Of a stretch of 64,000 nt of DNA, positions 46,345 to 55,087 are shown one piece after another. The notes beneath the pieces are model-generated. The model saw nothing but the letters and a program-made list of their open reading frames with translations. It searched no databases and was not told the origin of the DNA. Location: positions 5,465,030-5,529,029 of the forward strand of contig AP017308.1 in assembly GCA_001548435.1 (NCBI GenBank), written 5' to 3'. Every line of letters begins with the position of its first letter. Position 1 is the first letter of the stretch. Source of the stretch: Leptolyngbya sp. NIES-3755. GTDB taxonomy: Bacteria > Cyanobacteriota > Cyanobacteriia > Leptolyngbyales > Leptolyngbyaceae. The position numbers and the translations under genes were made by a program.

Positions 46345-48273
46345 GTGCCCTCCATTCTGCCACCCAAAGTCCTTCTGCCCGATTCCGCGTCTGCTCCTCA
46401 ATCTCGCTTTTCTGGTCTGTTTTCTCGCTTTCAACCCCACCCGGACACGATCGTTCTCATTTTGGCGGTCGTGATTGGGGGTGGGGCTGGCTTAGGTGTC
46501 CTTGCATTTCGATTTCTCATTGAATGGATTCACCGTCTCACGCTCGAAGACCTGATGGGAACGATCGGGCATTTTGGCGCGTGGACGTTAGCTTGTGTCC
46601 CCACGCTTGGGGGTGTGTTCGTTGGCTTGATCCGCTGGCTGACGAAAGAATTTAGCCCCGGTATTTCTAAGCTGATTGCGAATGTACAGGCTGGGCAGGA
46701 AATGTCGGCAACTCGCCCGATCGCGAAAACGATCGCGGCAGCAATTTCACTGGGAACGGGGGCTTCGCTGGGTCCTGAAGGTCCGAGTGTGGAAGTTGGC
46801 GCAAATTTTGGTTTGTTCGTGGGGCAGATGTTGAAAGTGTCCCGCGATCGACAACGGTTGTTACTGGGCGCAGGAGCCGCAGCGGGTTTGGCAGCGGGAT
46901 TTAATGCCCCGATCGCAGGCGTGTTCTTTGCGCTGGAAGTTGTTTTAGGAACCACGTTTGAGACTTCTGCGGCAAGTATTGTTTTACTTTCTGCGGTTGT
47001 GTCTGCGCTGATTGCTCAGATTGGATTGGGTGGACAGCCTGCATTTGATCTGCCTGCGTATGAAGTGCGGAGTCCGTTGGAATTGCCGCTTTATTTGGGA
47101 TTGGGATTGTTTGCTTGTGTGGTGTCGATCGCTTATACGAATTCTCTCAAGTGGTCGAGCGACTTTTTTAAGGGCAATATTCCTGGCTCGACTTGGATTG
47201 CAAAAGTTCCACGCGAAGTTCAACCAATTCTGGGTGGATTGTGTGTAGGATTAGTTGCGCTGAAACTGCCGCAAATTTTGGGTGTGGGATATGACACGGT
47301 AGAAGCAATGCTGAGAGATGTTAAATTCTCGTTGGTGTTACTAATCACTTTGCTAATCACAAAACTGCTGCTCACTGCGATTAGTTTGGGAAGTGGTTTA
47401 GTGGGTGGAATCTTTGCACCTGCAATGTTTTTGGGAGCATCACTCGGAGCGGCTTACGGGAAAGTCCTACCTTCGGTGTTTCCGATGTTTGCGGGGAGTA
47501 TTGCGGCTCCCCCTGCTTATGCGATGGTGGGAATGGCGGCAGTATTGGCAGCGAGTGTGAATGCACCTTTAACGGCGATTTTGCTGCTGTTTGAAATGAC
47601 GCGGGATTATCGGATTGTTTTGCCGTTGATGGCTGCGGTGGGGTTAAGTGTGTGGCTGGTGAATTTGTTCAAATCGAGTCCAGAACAGCCCTCGAACTTA
47701 GAGCAAATTGAAGCGAAACGCGATCCTGATTCGATTCCGAATTCTGCAATTCACCAGCAAGAAATTCTCAGAAATCTATCAGTTGCGGAAGCGATGCAGC
47801 CTGGATTCTTACAAATTTCTGATTCACTTCCATTGTTAGAGGCTGGATTGCAACTGATTCAGAATCAATCTCATAGTGCATTAGTCGTGAATGACGATCG
47901 ACAATTTGTCGGTATCATCACACTCCAAGACATCAATCGCTCGATCGCTCGTTGGGAAACAGAACCCAATCACTCAGATCACGGATTGAATCAACGCACG
48001 ATCGCTGAAGTTTGCACGACTGAGATTCTGTATGCTTATCAGGATGAACCCTTGACCGATGCACTCGATCGCATGGCAACTCGTGGATTGCATCAGTTAC
48101 CTGTGATCGATCGAGACAATCCGAATCATATTTTGGGACTGTTAGAGCAAGAAGGCATTACGCTTGCTGCGAATCTTGCCTTAACGCGAGTGCGATTGAT
48201 GCCCTACCTTCACACAGAAAAGGCAAGCCCGACCGAAACCGAACTTGCCTCACACATTGGTGCATTAAACTAA
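46345..48273 (+). CDS. ClC-type chloride channel/antiporter with C-terminal CBS pair
   Basis: A 642-residue ClC protein in the inner membrane: about 40-440 channel core with the gating-Glu motif GASLGPEGPSVEVGA (G-x-E-G-P), GGIFAPAMFLGASLGAAYG (GxFAP), and AAGLAAGFNAPIAGVFFALE. A cytosolic CBS-domain pair follows (about 480-610; SVAEAMQPGFLQISDSLPLLEAGL and IAEVCTTEILYAYQDEPLTDALDRM), likely for nucleotide regulation. Start is GTG at 46345. Unrelated in detail to the second ClC at 55 kb. Confidence 0.9.
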   Translation: MPSILPPKVLLPDSASAPQSRFSGLFSRFQPHPDTIVLILAVVIGGGAGLGVLAFRFLIEWIHRLTLEDLMGTIGHFGAWTLACVPTLGGVFVGLIRWLTKEFSPGISKLIANVQAGQEMSATRPIAKTIAAAISLGTGASLGPEGPSVEVGANFGLFVGQMLKVSRDRQRLLLGAGAAAGLAAGFNAPIAGVFFALEVVLGTTFETSAASIVLLSAVVSALIAQIGLGGQPAFDLPAYEVRSPLELPLYLGLGLFACVVSIAYTNSLKWSSDFFKGNIPGSTWIAKVPREVQPILGGLCVGLVALKLPQILGVGYDTVEAMLRDVKFSLVLLITLLITKLLLTAISLGSGLVGGIFAPAMFLGASLGAAYGKVLPSVFPMFAGSIAAPPAYAMVGMAAVLAASVNAPLTAILLLFEMTRDYRIVLPLMAAVGLSVWLVNLFKSSPEQPSNLEQIEAKRDPDSIPNSAIHQQEILRNLSVAEAMQPGFLQISDSLPLLEAGLQLIQNQSHSALVVNDDRQFVGIITLQDINRSIARWETEPNHSDHGLNQRTIAEVCTTEILYAYQDEPLTDALDRMATRGLHQLPVIDRDNPNHILGLLEQEGITLAANLALTRVRLMPYLHTEKASPTETELASHIGALN

Positions 48274-48293
48274 CAAAGAACAAGCAGGAATCT

Positions 48294-48404
48294 TTATTTA
48301 TTTCTGCTTGTCCAAATTCCCGTAAACATCATCAGCATTCCGCCTAGAAAAATCGCGATCGCGAGACCTGCCGGAACTGCGGTTGACCAATCAATATTTT
48401 CCAT
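48294..48404 (-). CDS. 36-residue single-helix membrane peptide downstream of cyAbrB
   Basis: ATG at 48404, four bases after the cyAbrB stop, opens a 36-codon frame: short polar start MENIDWSTAVPAG, one hydrophobic helix LAIAIFLGGMLMMFTGIW, then TSRNK. Size and layout resemble the small single-helix subunits of photosynthetic or respiratory complexes, but it matches none I can name. Position right after the regulator gene suggests cotranscription. No strong Shine-Dalgarno. Too short for most gene finders. Confidence 0.5.
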   Translation of the reverse strand: MENIDWSTAVPAGLAIAIFLGGMLMMFTGIWTSRNK

Positions 48405-48408
48405 TTCA

Positions 48409-48798
48409 TTAAGCCGAGAGTTCTTCTCGATCGAGTTGTTTCAAATGGATATGTTTACGACCGAGAGAAATTTCAAATTCATCTCCAGGTTTCAACTCCA
48501 TTTGTTTAGTATACGCTGCTCCAATGAGTAGATTTCCGTTGGATTGAACACTAATTCGGTAGCTGGCACTTCGTCCGCCGCGCCCGTTCGTTCCTTGTTT
48601 TCCGTCTAACTGAATTCCTTCTGCATCAATCAACGCATTCAGGAACTTCATCATATTCACGCGCTCTACACCGTTTTTTGTCACCGTGTAATAGCCACAC
48701 TCTTTAGCCTTTTCTTCTTTATTGAGATGATCGAGTTCCTTCACCTTTTTCAGCAAGGATTCTCCAACCAATGGCTCAATCTTTTTCTTTTTAGTCAT
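48409..48798 (-). CDS. cyAbrB-type transcriptional regulator
   Basis: A 129-residue cyanobacterial AbrB protein: conserved N-terminal region (EPLVGESLLKKVKELDHLNKEEKAKECGYY, GVERVNMMKFLNALIDAEGIQLDG) and a C-terminal AbrB-like DNA-binding part (SYRISVQSNGNLLIGAAYTKQM, PGDEFEISLGRKHIHLKQL). cyAbrB proteins regulate carbon/nitrogen balance and redox genes in Synechocystis and Anabaena. Start ATG at 48798, after TTG that is also in frame. Confidence 0.9.
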   Translation of the reverse strand: MTKKKKIEPLVGESLLKKVKELDHLNKEEKAKECGYYTVTKNGVERVNMMKFLNALIDAEGIQLDGKQGTNGRGGRSASYRISVQSNGNLLIGAAYTKQMELKPGDEFEISLGRKHIHLKQLDREELSA

Positions 48799-48988
48799 CA
48801 ACCCGAAATCTGAATGATGTGGACAGCAATCGCATTTTGGGATACTTACAGACCCGCTAAATTACGACAATTCAGCCTCCTGCCAGTCGCCCCATACATA
48901 TTACACTGGCATTGCAGATTTTTGACACGAAAATGTTGTGCGATCGTGCCTTATTTCTGACAACTTCGATTCAGTTCTTTAAATAGAT

Positions 48989-49014
48989 AAAAAAAGAAGC
49001 AGATCCTCTGCCTT
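48989..49014 (-). terminator. Intrinsic terminator in the cyAbrB-Deg gap
   Basis: On the minus strand AAGGCAGA and TCTGCTT pair (one bulged base) around GGA, followed by C and seven T. No annotated gene ends here, so it implies a transcript from the right, on the minus strand. Confidence 0.65.
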
Positions 49015-49115
49015 GAGCGATGGTGGCGATCCTGACGGCATCATCAATTTCGACACCAGATAGATCAAAAACCTTTAATTCGCTCTAGCAGCAACCTGCT
49101 CTTACCATTCATTCA
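48989..49115 (-). ncRNA. Candidate small RNA, about 125 nt
   Basis: Bounded on the 3' side by the terminator at 48989-49014 and on the 5' side by a sigma70-like promoter at 49122-49150. No convincing reading frame: one frame is open for 38 codons (ELKVFDLSGVEIDDAVRI onward) but has no start codon after an in-frame TAG and runs through the terminator. It matches no known cyanobacterial RNA that I can recognise by eye. Confidence 0.35.
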
Positions 49116-49121
49116 CCTGTG

Positions 49122-49150
49122 ATAATTAAGTTATCAATGGGACTTGTCAA
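49122..49150 (-). promoter_or_regulatory. Sigma70-like promoter for the candidate small RNA
   Basis: Minus strand TTGACA (49145-49150, perfect -35) with 17 bases to AATTAT (49122-49127, 4 of 6 matches to the -10). Expected start near 49115. Confidence 0.35.
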
Positions 49151-49372
49151 CGCTGTGTGTTCCTCATGAAGTTCAAATGACAAGTTGGAAGTGCCGTGTG
49201 GAGCACTGATTGGGGCGAATCTGAAACTAAATTGCCGTCTCATCGTCATACAGACTCATTACATTAGAGATACGAAGCTGCTCATCTTGCGTCTGGTTCT
49301 CGAACCGTTGAGAATAAGGATGAAGGCTTCTGAATCGACTGGGGACGCACCATAAAGGAGAGTGACACACCA

Positions 49373-50563
49373 ATGACGACACCTGGAAAGACTTGGAAAC
49401 AATCTGCTATCTATTTCATGCTGCCGCTGGTGGGAGCGGGCACAGCACTTGTAGGAAACCGTTTGCTCTCTGAGAATCCGATTACGCCACCTGCAATCGC
49501 ACAAACGACAAATCGCACAAGTACGATCGCTGATCCAAACTTTATTGCCGCAGCGGTCGATCGTGTGGGTCCAGCGGTTGTGCGGATCAATGCGTCTCGA
49601 ACGGTTCAAACCCGCGTTCCTGAGATTTTCAATGATCCGTTCTTTCGACAGTTCTTTGGTGCAGATGTGCCAAACCAACAGCGTCGAGTCGAACGGGGGA
49701 CTGGATCGGGATTCATTATTAGTGCTGATGGTCTGATTTTGACGAATGCTCACGTGGTCAGTGGTGCAGATACCGTGAGTGTGACGATGAAAGATGGACG
49801 TGAGTTACGTGGACGAGTGGTGGGACAAGATCCACTAACCGATGTCGCAGTGATTCGGGTGCAAGCGAATAATCTACCGACTGTGGCGCTTGGGAATTCC
49901 GAGACGCTGAAACCGGGAGAATGGGCGATCGCAATCGGAAACCCGCTCGGACTGGATAATACGGTGACAGCAGGAATTATCAGTGCAACAGGTCGATCGA
50001 GTTCTGAAGTTCGTGTTCCTGATAAGCGGGTGAGCTTTATTCAAACCGATGCGGCAATTAATCCTGGAAACTCTGGCGGTCCATTGCTGAATCAGCGGGG
50101 TGAAGTGATCGGGATGAATACCGCGATCATTGGTGGAGCGCAAGGATTAGGATTTGCAGTTCCAATTAATACGGCTCAGCGGATTGCTCAACAGTTGATT
50201 ACTAAAGGTCGCGTGGATCATCCATATTTGGGGATTCAGATGCGAGGATTGAGTGCAGAATTGCGCGATCAAATTAACAGCGATCAACAACTCGGTTTCC
50301 GGGTGCAGGATGATCAGGGTGTCGTCATCTTCCGCGTGATGCCGAATTCTCCAGCCGCGAGAAGTGGGTTACGTGCAGGTGATGTGATCAAGCGAGTGAA
50401 TGGTCAAGCTGTCACTAAAGCGGATCAGGTTCAACAAGCAGTTGAGCAAGCTTCAGTCGGTGGAAATCTGCAACTTGAGGTGAATCGCAATGGTCGATCG
50501 ACCACAATCAGTGTTCAACCGGGAGCATTCCCCACTCAGACGGCTCAAGGCAACAATGAATAA
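49373..50563 (+). CDS. Deg/HtrA family serine protease with one PDZ domain
   Basis: A 396-residue trypsin-fold protease for periplasmic or thylakoid-lumen quality control, like HtrA/HhoA/HhoB of Synechocystis. An N-terminal membrane anchor or signal (IYFMLPLVGAGTALVG) precedes the protease; the triad is H127 (LTNAHVV), D157 (PLTDVAV) and S234 (NPGNSGGPLL). A single PDZ follows (about 295-385; VMPNSPAARSGLRAGDVIKRVNG). Which of the three paralogues it is cannot be told by eye. AAGGAGAG gives a strong ribosome site; a terminator follows. Confidence 0.94.
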   Translation: MTTPGKTWKQSAIYFMLPLVGAGTALVGNRLLSENPITPPAIAQTTNRTSTIADPNFIAAAVDRVGPAVVRINASRTVQTRVPEIFNDPFFRQFFGADVPNQQRRVERGTGSGFIISADGLILTNAHVVSGADTVSVTMKDGRELRGRVVGQDPLTDVAVIRVQANNLPTVALGNSETLKPGEWAIAIGNPLGLDNTVTAGIISATGRSSSEVRVPDKRVSFIQTDAAINPGNSGGPLLNQRGEVIGMNTAIIGGAQGLGFAVPINTAQRIAQQLITKGRVDHPYLGIQMRGLSAELRDQINSDQQLGFRVQDDQGVVIFRVMPNSPAARSGLRAGDVIKRVNGQAVTKADQVQQAVEQASVGGNLQLEVNRNGRSTTISVQPGAFPTQTAQGNNE

Positions 50564-50589
50564 TTCACGTTAGCGATTGAGTACGATCG

Positions 50590-50617
50590 AACTCCGGATG
50601 AGTCATTCGGAGTTTTC
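50590..50617 (+). terminator. Intrinsic terminator after the Deg protease gene
   Basis: AACTCCGGAT (50590-50599) pairs with ATTCGGAGTT (50605-50614) over 10 bp, one G-U, with a 5-base loop and TT-T-C tail, 27 bases after the stop. Confidence 0.75.
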
Positions 50618-50635
50618 TAATTTAAGGAGGTAGAA

Positions 50636-51169
50636 ATGACTGAAATTCTTGACATCATTGAATTAGGACATCCGATTCTGAGGCAGCAAGCACGACCGAT
50701 CGATAACATCAAAGACGATCGCTTCCAAACCCTAATTGACAACTTGATGGCAACTGTTCAAAACGCGAATGGAGTTGGAATTGCTGCTCCACAAGTTGCC
50801 GAATCTTATCAATTAATGATTGTGGCATCGCGTCCGAATCTTCGTTATCCGAATGCTCCAACAATGGAACCGATGCCGATCATTAATCCGAGAATTTTGG
50901 CACATTCCAATGAAACGGTGAAAGGTTGGGAAGGTTGTCTAAGTATTCCGGGAATTCGTGGAAATGTCCCTCGATATCAAGCGATCGAATTGGAATTTAC
51001 CGATCGTTTTGGCAAACTTCAGAAGATGGAAATGACCGATTTTGTTGCTCGAATCTTTCAACACGAATACGATCACTTTAATGGAATTGTGTTTGTCGAT
51101 CGAGTCGAAAGTACCAGAGATTTGATCACTGAAAAGGAATACCAAAAGATTATCTTCACGAAAGAGTAG
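50636..51169 (+). CDS. def: Peptide deformylase
   Basis: Removes the N-formyl group from nascent proteins. The 177-residue metalloenzyme has all three motifs: GVGIAAPQVAE (motif 1, GxGxAAxQ), EGCLSIPG (motif 2 with the metal Cys), and QHEYDHFNG (motif 3, HExxH). TAAGGAGGT 8 bases upstream of ATG is a near-perfect ribosome site, the strongest in the window. Confidence 0.96.
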   Translation: MTEILDIIELGHPILRQQARPIDNIKDDRFQTLIDNLMATVQNANGVGIAAPQVAESYQLMIVASRPNLRYPNAPTMEPMPIINPRILAHSNETVKGWEGCLSIPGIRGNVPRYQAIELEFTDRFGKLQKMEMTDFVARIFQHEYDHFNGIVFVDRVESTRDLITEKEYQKIIFTKE

Positions 51170-51221
51170 TCACCCAATCTCACAATGTTGCCGCCAGAGT
51201 GCAGATATTTGCAGTGATCAA

Positions 51222-51587
51222 TTATTGATGGCAAACGGCTTCGATACGATAGCCATCAGGATCGATCACGAAAGCCGCGTAATAGTTTGGGTGATACTGC
51301 GATCGTACTCCAGGTTTTCCATCGTCAGTCGCTCCAGCAGCGATCGCAGCTTGATAAAAAGCATCCACAGAAGCGCGATCAGTTGCTTGAAAGGCTAAAT
51401 GAAATCCAGCGAATGAATTGTTACCTTCTCGATGATTAATCCAAAACATTGGATGAGAATCAGTTCCGTAAGCGGCAACATTCGGTAAATTGAACAATCT
51501 CTTGATTCCTAGCGGTGACAGGGTAGCATCATAGAAAGCAATGCTTTGAGCGATCTGTGAAACACCGAGTGAAAGATGATCGAACAT
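51222..51587 (-). CDS. VOC (glyoxalase/bleomycin-resistance fold) family protein
   Basis: A 121-residue vicinal-oxygen-chelate protein: FDHLSLGVSQIAQSIAFYDATLSPLGI at the N-terminus, GFHLAFQATDRASVDAFYQAAIAAGA, and the C-terminal YYAAFVIDPDGYRIEAVCH with the usual metal-ligand Glu. Substrate unknown. Monocistronic. Confidence 0.87.
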   Translation of the reverse strand: MFDHLSLGVSQIAQSIAFYDATLSPLGIKRLFNLPNVAAYGTDSHPMFWINHREGNNSFAGFHLAFQATDRASVDAFYQAAIAAGATDDGKPGVRSQYHPNYYAAFVIDPDGYRIEAVCHQ

Positions 51588-51926
51588 AATCTAGACGAAT
51601 GAAATTCGATCGTATCCTACCGCGAAATTTGAGAGAAAATTCTCGATCGTGGTGTCTGCTATGAACGACACCCTGCCAAATCAGCCCACTGTAGCTTTGG
51701 TTTTATTTAGTTTTGCAAGCAAAATTTAGAAATGTTTCACTTCTTATCGAATTACACCTGCATCCGTATTTCTTGAAACGATTGCGTAAATCTATCTATA
51801 GAGAGATGGAAACTTGCAATTTAGGAGCTAGCGCTGTCACGGGTGAAACCATAACGTGAATCGAATTGCCATTTTCCAGTCCCTTTCTTGCACTCTTTAT
51901 CCCTACGTTCCCAAAGGTTTCTGGCT
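51588..51926. other. Intergenic region upstream of the GH65 gene
   Basis: 339 bases between divergent genes; it should contain both promoters. I see no gene, hairpin terminator or RNA. The frame of the GH65 gene is open from 51888 but the codon there is TTG without support. Confidence 0.4.
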
Positions 51927-54164
51927 ATGTTCACGGCTTCGATGTCCGAACTTGATTACGGTACTACTGATACGACAGCATGGAACATTCTCGAAACAGA
52001 ATTTAATCCAGCTAAGCTCCACGCGCAAGAAACAGTCTTTACGATCGGTAACGGTTATCTCGGTACAAGAGGCAGCTTTGAAGAAGGATTTCCAGACGAT
52101 CAAGCCGCTACATTGATTCACGGAATCTTCGATGATGCTCCGATCGTTTCCACTGAATTAGTCAATTGTCCGAACTGGCTGCCGTTGACGATTAAGTTAG
52201 ATGGCGAAGCGTTTCGGCTCGATCGAGGAGAGATTCTGCGATACGATCGACAATTAAATCTCAAACTCGGATTGCTCACTCGATCAATTCGCTGGCGCAG
52301 TCCGAACGGTCATACGTTAGAGTTCCGATTTGATCGATTTTGCAGTTTTGCCGATCAGCATGTGATGGCGATTCGGTGTCATATTTTGTCGATCGACTTT
52401 ACTGGAGAAATCTCGATCGAGTCTGGTTTCGAGCCGCATCCTACAACGATGACGATTCCCCACTGGATGACTCTGAAATCTGGAGGTTTAGAGAATTTAA
52501 TCTGGCTTTCAACCGGAACGTTGCACTCTGGACTGGAGTTGGGTTTAGCAGCAAAACTCACGGTTACAAAAGACCATCAAACTTTGAAAGTGAACAGCAA
52601 CACTACAACGTTGTTTACTTCAACGCAAATCAAACCAGAGCAATCGATTACCGCTGAGAAGATTGTTTCGATCTATAGTTCGCGTGATACTGCATATCCA
52701 CTCACGGTTGCACTTCGACGATTGATAAAAGCTCCAAGTTATACAACACTCTTCGCGGCTCATATTACCGCTTGGGGAATTGCTTGGCAAAACACGAATA
52801 TTACGATCGAAGGTGATCCCAAAGCCCAAATCAGCATCCGGTACAATCTATTTCAACTGATGATTGCGGCTCCCCGAAGAGACGATCGAGTGAGTATTCC
52901 TGCTAAAACCTTGTCTGGATTTGCTTATCGCGGGCACGTCTTTTGGGACACGGAAATTTTCATTGTGCCGTTCTTTGCACTGACGCAACCTGCGATCGCA
53001 AAAAATCTCTTAACCTATCGCTATCACACGTTAGCGGGCGCACGTCGCAAAGCAAAAGAACTCGGTTATGAAGGCGCACTGTACGCTTGGGAAAGTGCTG
53101 CTACAGGCGATGAAGTAACCCCTCGTTGGGTTCCGGGTGCGAAAGGCGAATTGATTCGGATCTGGTGCGGTGACATTGAATATCACATTGCTTCTGATGT
53201 TGCGTATGGCGTTTGGCAATACTGGCGGATCACGGGCGATGATGAATGGATGCGGGACTATGGTGCAGAAATCTTACTCGACACTGCAAAGTTCTGGGCG
53301 AGTCGAGTGGAACGCAACGGAGAACGCTACGAGATCAATGATGTGATTGGTCCTGATGAAAACCATGAGCATGTAAACAACAACGTTTTTACCAATGCAA
53401 TGGCGCAATGGAATCTCAGTGCTGCGATTATGCTCTGGGATTGGCTGGCACGATCGTATCCTTCAACCGCAGTTCGACTACAGCAACAATTGGATCTCAA
53501 TGCCGATCGCTTTTCTGATTGGACCGCGATCGCACAAAATCTCACCGTTTCTGTTGATCCTGAAACGAAGCTCATTGAACAATGTGACGGCTTCTTTGAT
53601 CTGATTGATGTGAACTTGGCAGATTATGAACCGCGATCGCGTTCGATGCAGTCTCTTCTCGGAATCGAACCGACCAATCAGCGGCAAATTCTCAAACAAC
53701 CGGATGTATTGATGTTGCTCTACCTCTTGCGGCATCAATTCGATCACGAAACGCTACAAGCAAATTGGGACTATTACACACCTAGAACGGATCATGTTTA
53801 TGGATCATCTTTAGGTCCTGCGGTTCATGCAATTCTGGCGTGTGATCTCAACAAAGTTGATGAAGCGTATGAACATTTTATGCGATCGGCATTAGTCGAT
53901 TTAGAAGACGTGCGCGGAAATGCAGCGGAAGGAATTCATGCAGCTTCAGCGGGCGGTGTTTGGCAATCGATCGTCTTTGGATTTGCTGGAATTCGGATGA
54001 CTGAATTTGGCTTAATCGCTTGTCCGAATTTGCCTAAACACTGGACACGATTGAAGTTCCGTCTCTGTTGGCAGAATCAATGGTTTGAGTTTGACCTATC
54101 CCAGAATGGTGCAGTTTGTGAGACGATCGAGGCTTCGATTCAAACAGAATTTGCACCCTTATGA
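51927..54164 (+). CDS. Glycoside hydrolase family 65 (disaccharide phosphorylase-like)
   Basis: A 745-residue GH65 protein acting on alpha-glucosides such as maltose, trehalose or kojibiose by phosphorolysis (or hydrolysis). N-terminal beta-sandwich (about 1-270; ETVFTIGNGYLGTRGSFEEGFP), then the (alpha/alpha)6 barrel with GHVFWDTEIFIVPFFALTQP, GAKGE, and the catalytic acid in NDVIGPDENHEHVNNNVFTN; C-terminal sheet. ATG at 51927 has AAAGG 9 bases before; 51942 is an alternative. No beta-phosphoglucomutase gene is adjacent, so the product sugar phosphate fate is unclear. Overlaps the next ATG by 4 bases. Confidence 0.92.
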   Translation: MFTASMSELDYGTTDTTAWNILETEFNPAKLHAQETVFTIGNGYLGTRGSFEEGFPDDQAATLIHGIFDDAPIVSTELVNCPNWLPLTIKLDGEAFRLDRGEILRYDRQLNLKLGLLTRSIRWRSPNGHTLEFRFDRFCSFADQHVMAIRCHILSIDFTGEISIESGFEPHPTTMTIPHWMTLKSGGLENLIWLSTGTLHSGLELGLAAKLTVTKDHQTLKVNSNTTTLFTSTQIKPEQSITAEKIVSIYSSRDTAYPLTVALRRLIKAPSYTTLFAAHITAWGIAWQNTNITIEGDPKAQISIRYNLFQLMIAAPRRDDRVSIPAKTLSGFAYRGHVFWDTEIFIVPFFALTQPAIAKNLLTYRYHTLAGARRKAKELGYEGALYAWESAATGDEVTPRWVPGAKGELIRIWCGDIEYHIASDVAYGVWQYWRITGDDEWMRDYGAEILLDTAKFWASRVERNGERYEINDVIGPDENHEHVNNNVFTNAMAQWNLSAAIMLWDWLARSYPSTAVRLQQQLDLNADRFSDWTAIAQNLTVSVDPETKLIEQCDGFFDLIDVNLADYEPRSRSMQSLLGIEPTNQRQILKQPDVLMLLYLLRHQFDHETLQANWDYYTPRTDHVYGSSLGPAVHAILACDLNKVDEAYEHFMRSALVDLEDVRGNAAEGIHAASAGGVWQSIVFGFAGIRMTEFGLIACPNLPKHWTRLKFRLCWQNQWFEFDLSQNGAVCETIEASIQTEFAPL

Positions 54165-54970
54165 AATCGCAATGGGATTGTTTGCTGGAGAATCTAGGCG
54201 CTTGGTACGGTTCGTTTACGCGGCTTTCCCCATCCGGTGAAATCTTAGAAGATGTTCCTTCGATCGTCTCTTTCACCGGACTGAATGACAATCAAACGAT
54301 GCGTCAAATCGTCCGCCTGTCTCCAGCGAATCAACCCGTCAGCGAGAAAGTTCTGGAATACAGTTCTCTTGGTCGAAATACGCTGTTTTTTGAAAATGGC
54401 GCATTCTCCCAAGGAACAATCCAATTTGCTCCATTCTCAGAATTTGGTGCAGAGTTGGGCTTGATTGAACGCGATCGACGACTCCGATTAGTCCAACTCT
54501 TTGACAAGCAAGGAAAGCTCGCCGGACTGACTTTGATTCGCGAAAAGCTATCCGGTTCCGAAACACCAGAACGCCCGCCACTTCAGGTAGAGGATTTGAT
54601 CGGAGAATGGAGCGGAGAAGCGACCACGATCTATCCAGATTGGCGATCGCCTGATTCGTATACAACGACTCTGAAAATTCAACGAGAAGGCGATCGCTTA
54701 CATCAGGAATTGAACTTTGGAAGGTCGATCGTTACTACTGCCCGAATCGAAGGATCAATCCTAATGTTTGACTCCTCCAATGTTCAAATTTTGCTTCTCC
54801 CCGATGGAGCCTCCTCGAACTGTCCCACACAACTCCAACCTAGAAAACCGTTCGTTCTCGAAGTCGGCTGGCTTCTACAATCCGATTTAAGACAGCGATT
54901 AATTCGCAGCTACAGCGACAGAGGCGAATGGAGTAGCCTCACATTAGTGACAGAACGCAAGATTAAATGA
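54161..54970 (+). CDS. DUF3598 family (lipocalin-like) protein
   Basis: A 269-residue protein of the cyanobacterial/plastid DUF3598 group: SQWDCLLENLGAWYGSFTRLSPSGE at the start, GLIERDRRLRLVQLFDKQGKLAGLTLIRE in the middle, and a second beta-barrel from DLIGEWSGEATTIYPDWRSP to the end. The fold is probably a double lipocalin-like barrel; ligand unknown. ATGA overlap with the GH65 gene means tight coupling. Confidence 0.83.
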   Translation: MKSQWDCLLENLGAWYGSFTRLSPSGEILEDVPSIVSFTGLNDNQTMRQIVRLSPANQPVSEKVLEYSSLGRNTLFFENGAFSQGTIQFAPFSEFGAELGLIERDRRLRLVQLFDKQGKLAGLTLIREKLSGSETPERPPLQVEDLIGEWSGEATTIYPDWRSPDSYTTTLKIQREGDRLHQELNFGRSIVTTARIEGSILMFDSSNVQILLLPDGASSNCPTQLQPRKPFVLEVGWLLQSDLRQRLIRSYSDRGEWSSLTLVTERKIK

Positions 54971-55087
54971 CGTTCACTACAACCTTCTAAGCTAATTTTG
55001 ACGATCGAATATTTCTTCACAGCTTCCTTGATCGTTCTAGCCTTATAGTGTTTGCGTAAGTTTTCACTTGAATAAAACTCCGCTGCA

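Larger units (their letters stand above)
48799..49372. other. Long intergenic region between cyAbrB and the Deg protease
   Basis: 574 bases without a recognisable protein gene. It contains a candidate small RNA on the minus strand with promoter-like and terminator elements, listed separately. The plus-strand part near 49340-49372 is the leader of the protease gene with AAGGAGAG 10 bases before its ATG. Confidence 0.5.

Noticed and set aside
49018-49060. Possible fluoride riboswitch (GCGATGG-like sequence)
   Set aside because: Only a short resemblance; the second conserved strand and the pseudoknot partner are missing, and the better-supported transcript runs on the other strand.
49259-49753. 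Long minus-strand frame across the Deg protease start
   Set aside because: It lies antisense to a well-supported protease gene with intact catalytic motifs and has low-complexity, Arg/Ser-rich composition.
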